Shown in pieces: positions 5,254-7,917 of a DNA stretch of 7,917 nt. The DNA comes from Sphingomonas sp. Its GTDB lineage: Bacteria; Pseudomonadota; Alphaproteobacteria; Sphingomonadales; Sphingomonadaceae. Position numbers and translations under genes: made by a program. Every line of letters starts with the position of its first letter. Within the stretch, counting starts at the first letter, position 1. The stretch spans positions 1-7,917 of the forward strand of contig QFPK01000047.1 of the NCBI GenBank assembly GCA_003248865.1. The letters run 5' to 3'. The notes under the pieces are model-generated. The model ran no database searches, had not been told where the DNA came from, and saw nothing but the letters and a program-made list of their open reading frames with translations.

Positions 5254-5811
5254 CTACTCGCTCAGTCCCAGCAGGGAGGCGCGCAATGCCGGGGCGGAGG
5301 TCTGTGGTGCAAGCCAGATGCCGAAGAACAGGCGCGCGTATTCGCGGTCTTCCAGCTGGGCCGTCTGACGCCCGTTGTGAAAGAAGCGCACGCCACCTTG
5401 TCCGTTATTGAGCCCCAGCAGGCGGTCGCTGGCGACCACGTTCGGGAAGGCGATCTTCATCGTGGCCAGCCAGCGCTTTTCCTGGGCGTCGCCAAAGGGC
5501 GCGACCCGGCGCATCTCGGCAATCGAGCGTTCGGCGATGGCTTCACCGTCCAACTTGCGGGCGTAGGTCAGCTCCAGCGCAAAGGGCTGTTGCTCATAGG
5601 TGTCTGTCTGAAGCGGTTGCGGCGCCCACAGCCTGGCGTCGTAGACCAGCAGGCCGAAAAAGCGCAGCGTGCCCTGGCCGATCAACCGTGCTTTGGGCAA
5701 TTCGGCGCGCAACTCCGAAGGTGGTGCGGGGGTGGCGATGGCAGGCATGTGTCGTCCAATCAGGCTGCAGAGCGTGCCAGCGATGGCGGCGCGCCGACTC
5801 AAGGGTGTCAT
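5254..5811 (-). CDS. Chalcone isomerase-like exported protein
   Basis: 185 residues. The N-terminus SRRAAIAGTLCSLIG followed by a possible cleavage site after AIA (residue 26) is a Tat-like signal, so the protein is probably periplasmic. The mature part has GQGTLRFFGLLVYDARLW (46-63) and FALELTYARKLDGEAIAE (77-94), then a FFGIWL strand (162-167), the pattern of bacterial chalcone-isomerase-like proteins (Pfam Chalcone_3). Plant relatives of this fold include both isomerases and non-catalytic fatty-acid-binding proteins, so fatty-acyl binding is an attractive but unproved role. The ATG overlaps the stop of the CFA-like gene as ATGA. The terminal TAG is at 5256-5254. Confidence 0.87.
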   Translation of the reverse strand: MTPLSRRAAIAGTLCSLIGRHMPAIATPAPPSELRAELPKARLIGQGTLRFFGLLVYDARLWAPQPLQTDTYEQQPFALELTYARKLDGEAIAERSIAEMRRVAPFGDAQEKRWLATMKIAFPNVVASDRLLGLNNGQGGVRFFHNGRQTAQLEDREYARLFFGIWLAPQTSAPALRASLLGLSE

Positions 5812-7085
5812 GGCAGTTTGCGCAGCGTGAACTGCATGACGTCGGTGTTGCCGCTGTCGAACGCGGCTTCGCAGTAGGTGAGGTAGAAGTTCCAGATGCG
5901 CACGAAACGCTGATCGAAACCCAGGGCCAGCACGCGATCCAGCTCGCCATGAAAGCGAGCTCGCCAGCGGCGCAGCGTTTCAGCGTAGTCGAGGCCGAAG
6001 GCCAGGCGGTTGACGACTTCGAAGCCCGCCTTGCGCGCCTGGTGTTCGAACGCCTGAGGCGATGGCAGCAGGCCGCCCGGGAAAATGTACTGCTGGATGA
6101 AGTCCGTGGACTTCACGTAACGATCGAACAGGTCGTCGCGGATGGTGATGGTCTGCACGCAGGCGTGGCCACCCGGCTTGAGGCAGGCGTTCAAGGCCTT
6201 GAAGTAGTCAGCCCAATACGCCTGGCCGACGGCTTCGAACATCTCGATGGACACGATGGCGTCGAATGGCTCGCCAGCATGCCGTGCAGGCAGGTCGCGG
6301 TAGTCTTCGTAGCGGAATTCGGTGAAGTGGCCGAGCCCTGCGCCCTTGAGCCTGTCGCGCGCCCACTGCAGTTGTTGCTTGGAAAGCGTCACGCCCGTCA
6401 CGTGGGCCTGGTGCTCGCGCGCTGCGATTTCCGCCAAGCCGCCCCAGCCGCAGCCGATCTCCAGCACGCGGCTGCCGGTGCCCACGCGCGCCTCGCTCAA
6501 GGCCCGGCGCACCTTGGCTTCCTGGGCCGCTTGCAGGTCGGCGGTGGCGCGATCTTGCCCATCGAACAGCGCCGAGCTGTAGCTCATGCTGGCGTCCAGC
6601 CAGAGTTGATAAAAGCCGTTGCCCAGGTCGTAGTGCGCATGGATGTTGCGCGCGCTGCCGGCCTTCGTGTTGCGGCGACGCAGGTGCTGGATGCGGTGCC
6701 ACAGCGAACCCCACCACGAGCCATAGAGCACGCGTTCGATGTGTTCGCGGTTGGCCAGCATCAGGCGCATCAAGGCGCTGAGGTCGGGGCTTTCCCATTG
6801 GCCGTCGATGTGGCTTTCTGCGAAGCCGATGTCACCACTGCGCACGGTGCGCTCGAACACCTGCCAGTCGTGCACTTGGATGCAGGCGCGCAAGGCTGGC
6901 TGCGAGCCGCTGACGTCGCCGGCAGGGCTGGCCGGGCAGCGCAGGTTGCGGCCATCAGGCAGTTGCAGGTCCAGTTGCCCAACGGGCAGGCGCTCGAGCA
7001 ACCGAAGCACCTGGCGGGCCGCACGCGGGGCGGGGGTTGGCCTGCTCGAAGGCGAGGCCAGGGTGGAGGCGGTGGTCGTGTTCAT
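5808..7085 (-). CDS. Cyclopropane-fatty-acyl-phospholipid synthase-like SAM methyltransferase
   Basis: 425 residues. It transfers a one-carbon unit from S-adenosylmethionine to the double bond of a phospholipid acyl chain, giving a cyclopropane or methyl-branched product. Family motifs are HYDLGNGFYQLWLD (151-164), MSYSSALF, SAM motif VLEIGCGWGG (207-216), GVTLSKQQ (231-238), SIEMFEAVG (279-287), YIFPGGLLPSP (333-343) and YLTYCEAAF (401-409). Compared with E. coli Cfa recalled from memory, E284 and Y401 match its bicarbonate-site E239 and Y317, but C139 is replaced by S171 and H266 by Q311. It may therefore be the methyl-adding type seen in operons like this one rather than a true Cfa. ATG 7085 overlaps the DUF1365 stop (ATGA). 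An N-terminal extension upstream of 7085 would run through DUF1365 in another frame and is not used. Confidence 0.94.
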   Translation of the reverse strand: MNTTTASTLASPSSRPTPAPRAARQVLRLLERLPVGQLDLQLPDGRNLRCPASPAGDVSGSQPALRACIQVHDWQVFERTVRSGDIGFAESHIDGQWESPDLSALMRLMLANREHIERVLYGSWWGSLWHRIQHLRRRNTKAGSARNIHAHYDLGNGFYQLWLDASMSYSSALFDGQDRATADLQAAQEAKVRRALSEARVGTGSRVLEIGCGWGGLAEIAAREHQAHVTGVTLSKQQLQWARDRLKGAGLGHFTEFRYEDYRDLPARHAGEPFDAIVSIEMFEAVGQAYWADYFKALNACLKPGGHACVQTITIRDDLFDRYVKSTDFIQQYIFPGGLLPSPQAFEHQARKAGFEVVNRLAFGLDYAETLRRWRARFHGELDRVLALGFDQRFVRIWNFYLTYCEAAFDSGNTDVMQFTLRKLP

Positions 7086-7861
7086 CGTGTGACGAAGCGC
7101 TCGGGCTTGGCTGGTTTGCGGAAAAAGGGCACGCGCTTGAGCCACAGCTGCAGCGCCTGCCAATGGATGCGCAAGATCACGCCCAGGGTCATCCAGGGGG
7201 TGCCAAAAAAGGCGCGACGCAGGCTGGCCGGGGTCAGCGGCTCCAACTGGCCGCTCAGGCTGGTTTGAAGCAGGGGCCCTTCGGCATCGAGCAGGTCGAT
7301 GCGCACCTGGTGCCGCATGCCAGCTGGCGCGACCGAGCGGTTGAAACGGAAGCGGTACTGGCCTTGGGTGCTGCAAAACGGTGAGACATGGAAGACCTTG
7401 TCTGCGTGCAGGTCGCGATCCCAGCCAAGCGATGGGCCGTGCAGCAAGTAGCCGTGGCGTTCGCCAAAGGTGTTGTTGACCTCGGCCAGCACCGCCACCA
7501 GCGAGCCGTCTGTGCGGTGCGCGTACCAAAAGCTCACGGGCTTGAAGGTCAGGCCTAACACCCTGGGGTAGGTCTGCAGCCACACCTCGCCATCTGCGTC
7601 GGTGATGCCTTCCTGGGCCAGCACGTCTTCGAACCAGCGCAGTGCATCCGGTCCACCCAAGCCGTGATCGGCGTCATGAAAGCTGAGCCAGCCCCAGCGA
7701 TTGCGAGTCAGGCTTGCTTCGCCGCTTGCTCGCATGCTGCGCAGGGGCAGCATGAGGAAATAGTTGCCGTAGCGAAAGGCGTGTCTGTGCGGCCTCACGC
7801 GCTGGTGCCAGACGTGGCCAAAGCCGATCTGTGCGCCGTGTTGCTCTGGGTGGGGCGTCAT
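7082..7861 (-). CDS. DUF1365 domain protein
   Basis: 259 residues. ATG 7861 is chosen because it overlaps the upstream stop (TGATG), has AGGGAG 7 nt before it, and starts just ahead of the conserved region; a GTG 18 nt upstream would lie inside the previous gene. Conserved blocks are GHVWHQRVRPHRHAFRY (15-31), YPRVLGLTFKPVSFWY (98-113), AEVNNTFGERHGYLL (126-140) and KVFHVSPF (155-162), all diagnostic for DUF1365. Repeated His and Arg residues near the N-terminus could bind a metal or acidic groups, but no reaction is established. The family is found almost always between a FAD oxidoreductase and a CFA-like methyltransferase, as here, so it probably helps make or process the modified acyl chain. 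The C-terminal helix is hydrophobic and basic (LQLWLKRVPFFRK), perhaps membrane-facing. Confidence 0.93.
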   Translation of the reverse strand: MTPHPEQHGAQIGFGHVWHQRVRPHRHAFRYGNYFLMLPLRSMRASGEASLTRNRWGWLSFHDADHGLGGPDALRWFEDVLAQEGITDADGEVWLQTYPRVLGLTFKPVSFWYAHRTDGSLVAVLAEVNNTFGERHGYLLHGPSLGWDRDLHADKVFHVSPFCSTQGQYRFRFNRSVAPAGMRHQVRIDLLDAEGPLLQTSLSGQLEPLTPASLRRAFFGTPWMTLGVILRIHWQALQLWLKRVPFFRKPAKPERFVTR

Positions 7862-7917
7862 CACGCGGCTCCCTGCCACTCGGAGGCTTGCCAGCTTGAG
7901 CGCGCGGCCAGCAGGCC
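7861..7917 (-). CDS. Probable FAD-dependent oxidoreductase, last 18 codons only
   Basis: An open frame enters from the right edge and ends at TGA (7863-7861), overlapping the DUF1365 start by one base. The visible residues read GLLAARSSWQASEWQGAA. A short GL-x-AAR helix near the C-terminus is how NAD(P)/FAD-binding amine-oxidase-like proteins end, where it helps hold the FAD. A flavoprotein is the usual gene before DUF1365 in these operons, and in Rhodobacter the related protein acts with the CFA-like enzyme. Eighteen residues are too few for identification by sequence, so the call rests mainly on context. Confidence 0.5.
   Translation of the reverse strand, partial: GLLAARSSWQASEWQGAA

Noticed and set aside
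5688..7268. Plus-strand open frame of 526 codons across the CFA-like gene
   Set aside because: Shadow of a well-supported minus-strand gene; it spans three genes and resembles no family I know.
7086..7583. N-terminal extension of the CFA-like frame up to 7583
   Set aside because: The open frame continues, but it lies wholly inside the DUF1365 coding region in another phase and shows no homology; ATG 7085 overlaps the DUF1365 stop in the same way as the neighbouring junctions.
1..7917. CRISPR array, toxin-antitoxin or phage-defence genes
   Set aside because: No regularly spaced repeats and no such gene families are seen; the element interior, where such cargo could lie, is left of the window.

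Overview
The window looks like a high-GC betaproteobacterial chromosome, probably Burkholderiales. This is inferred from codon use, the lipid-operon gene content and the tRNA-Lys(CUU) remnant, not from a marker gene. It holds the right edge of an integrated mobile element, an insertion sequence, and a seven-gene chromosomal operon whose 5' end lies beyond the right edge.

Left part (1-700): the C-terminal half of a tyrosine recombinase (integrase) reads rightward. A 300-base non-coding stretch follows, with a possible promoter, a compact set of three nested or adjacent hairpins, and then the 3' half only of a tRNA-Lys(CUU) gene, from anticodon stem to CCA. The 5' half of the tRNA is absent. 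This is the expected right attachment site of an element integrated into the 3' end of a tRNA gene, with the integrase at the element's inner edge.

Middle (701-2147): a complete IS256-family (Mutator-type) insertion sequence of 1405 bp (725-2129) has imperfect 29-bp terminal inverted repeats, an intact 415-residue transposase and a perfect 8-bp target duplication, GCGCAGGC. Removing the IS and one duplication copy restores a perfect 12-bp stem with a GAAA loop and a T-tract: an intrinsic terminator between the tRNA and the convergent operon. The IS therefore sits in the 3' arm of a (probably bidirectional) terminator.

Right part (2177-7917): a tightly packed minus-strand operon, in transcription order: end of a probable FAD-dependent oxidoreductase, DUF1365 protein, CFA-synthase-like SAM methyltransferase, chalcone-isomerase-like exported protein, GPH-type MFS transporter, DUF3833 lipoprotein, SDR oxidoreductase, NTF2/SnoaL-like protein. 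Most junctions are ATGA or TGATG overlaps, or gaps of 1-3 nt. This gene set is known from Proteobacteria, often near an ECF sigma factor/ChrR pair. In Rhodobacter sphaeroides the related CFA-like and flavoprotein genes belong to the RpoE singlet-oxygen regulon and to modified (methylated/furan) fatty-acid synthesis. A role in modifying unsaturated membrane acyl chains under photo-oxidative stress is therefore a reasonable inference, but the promoter and any sigma factor lie outside the window.
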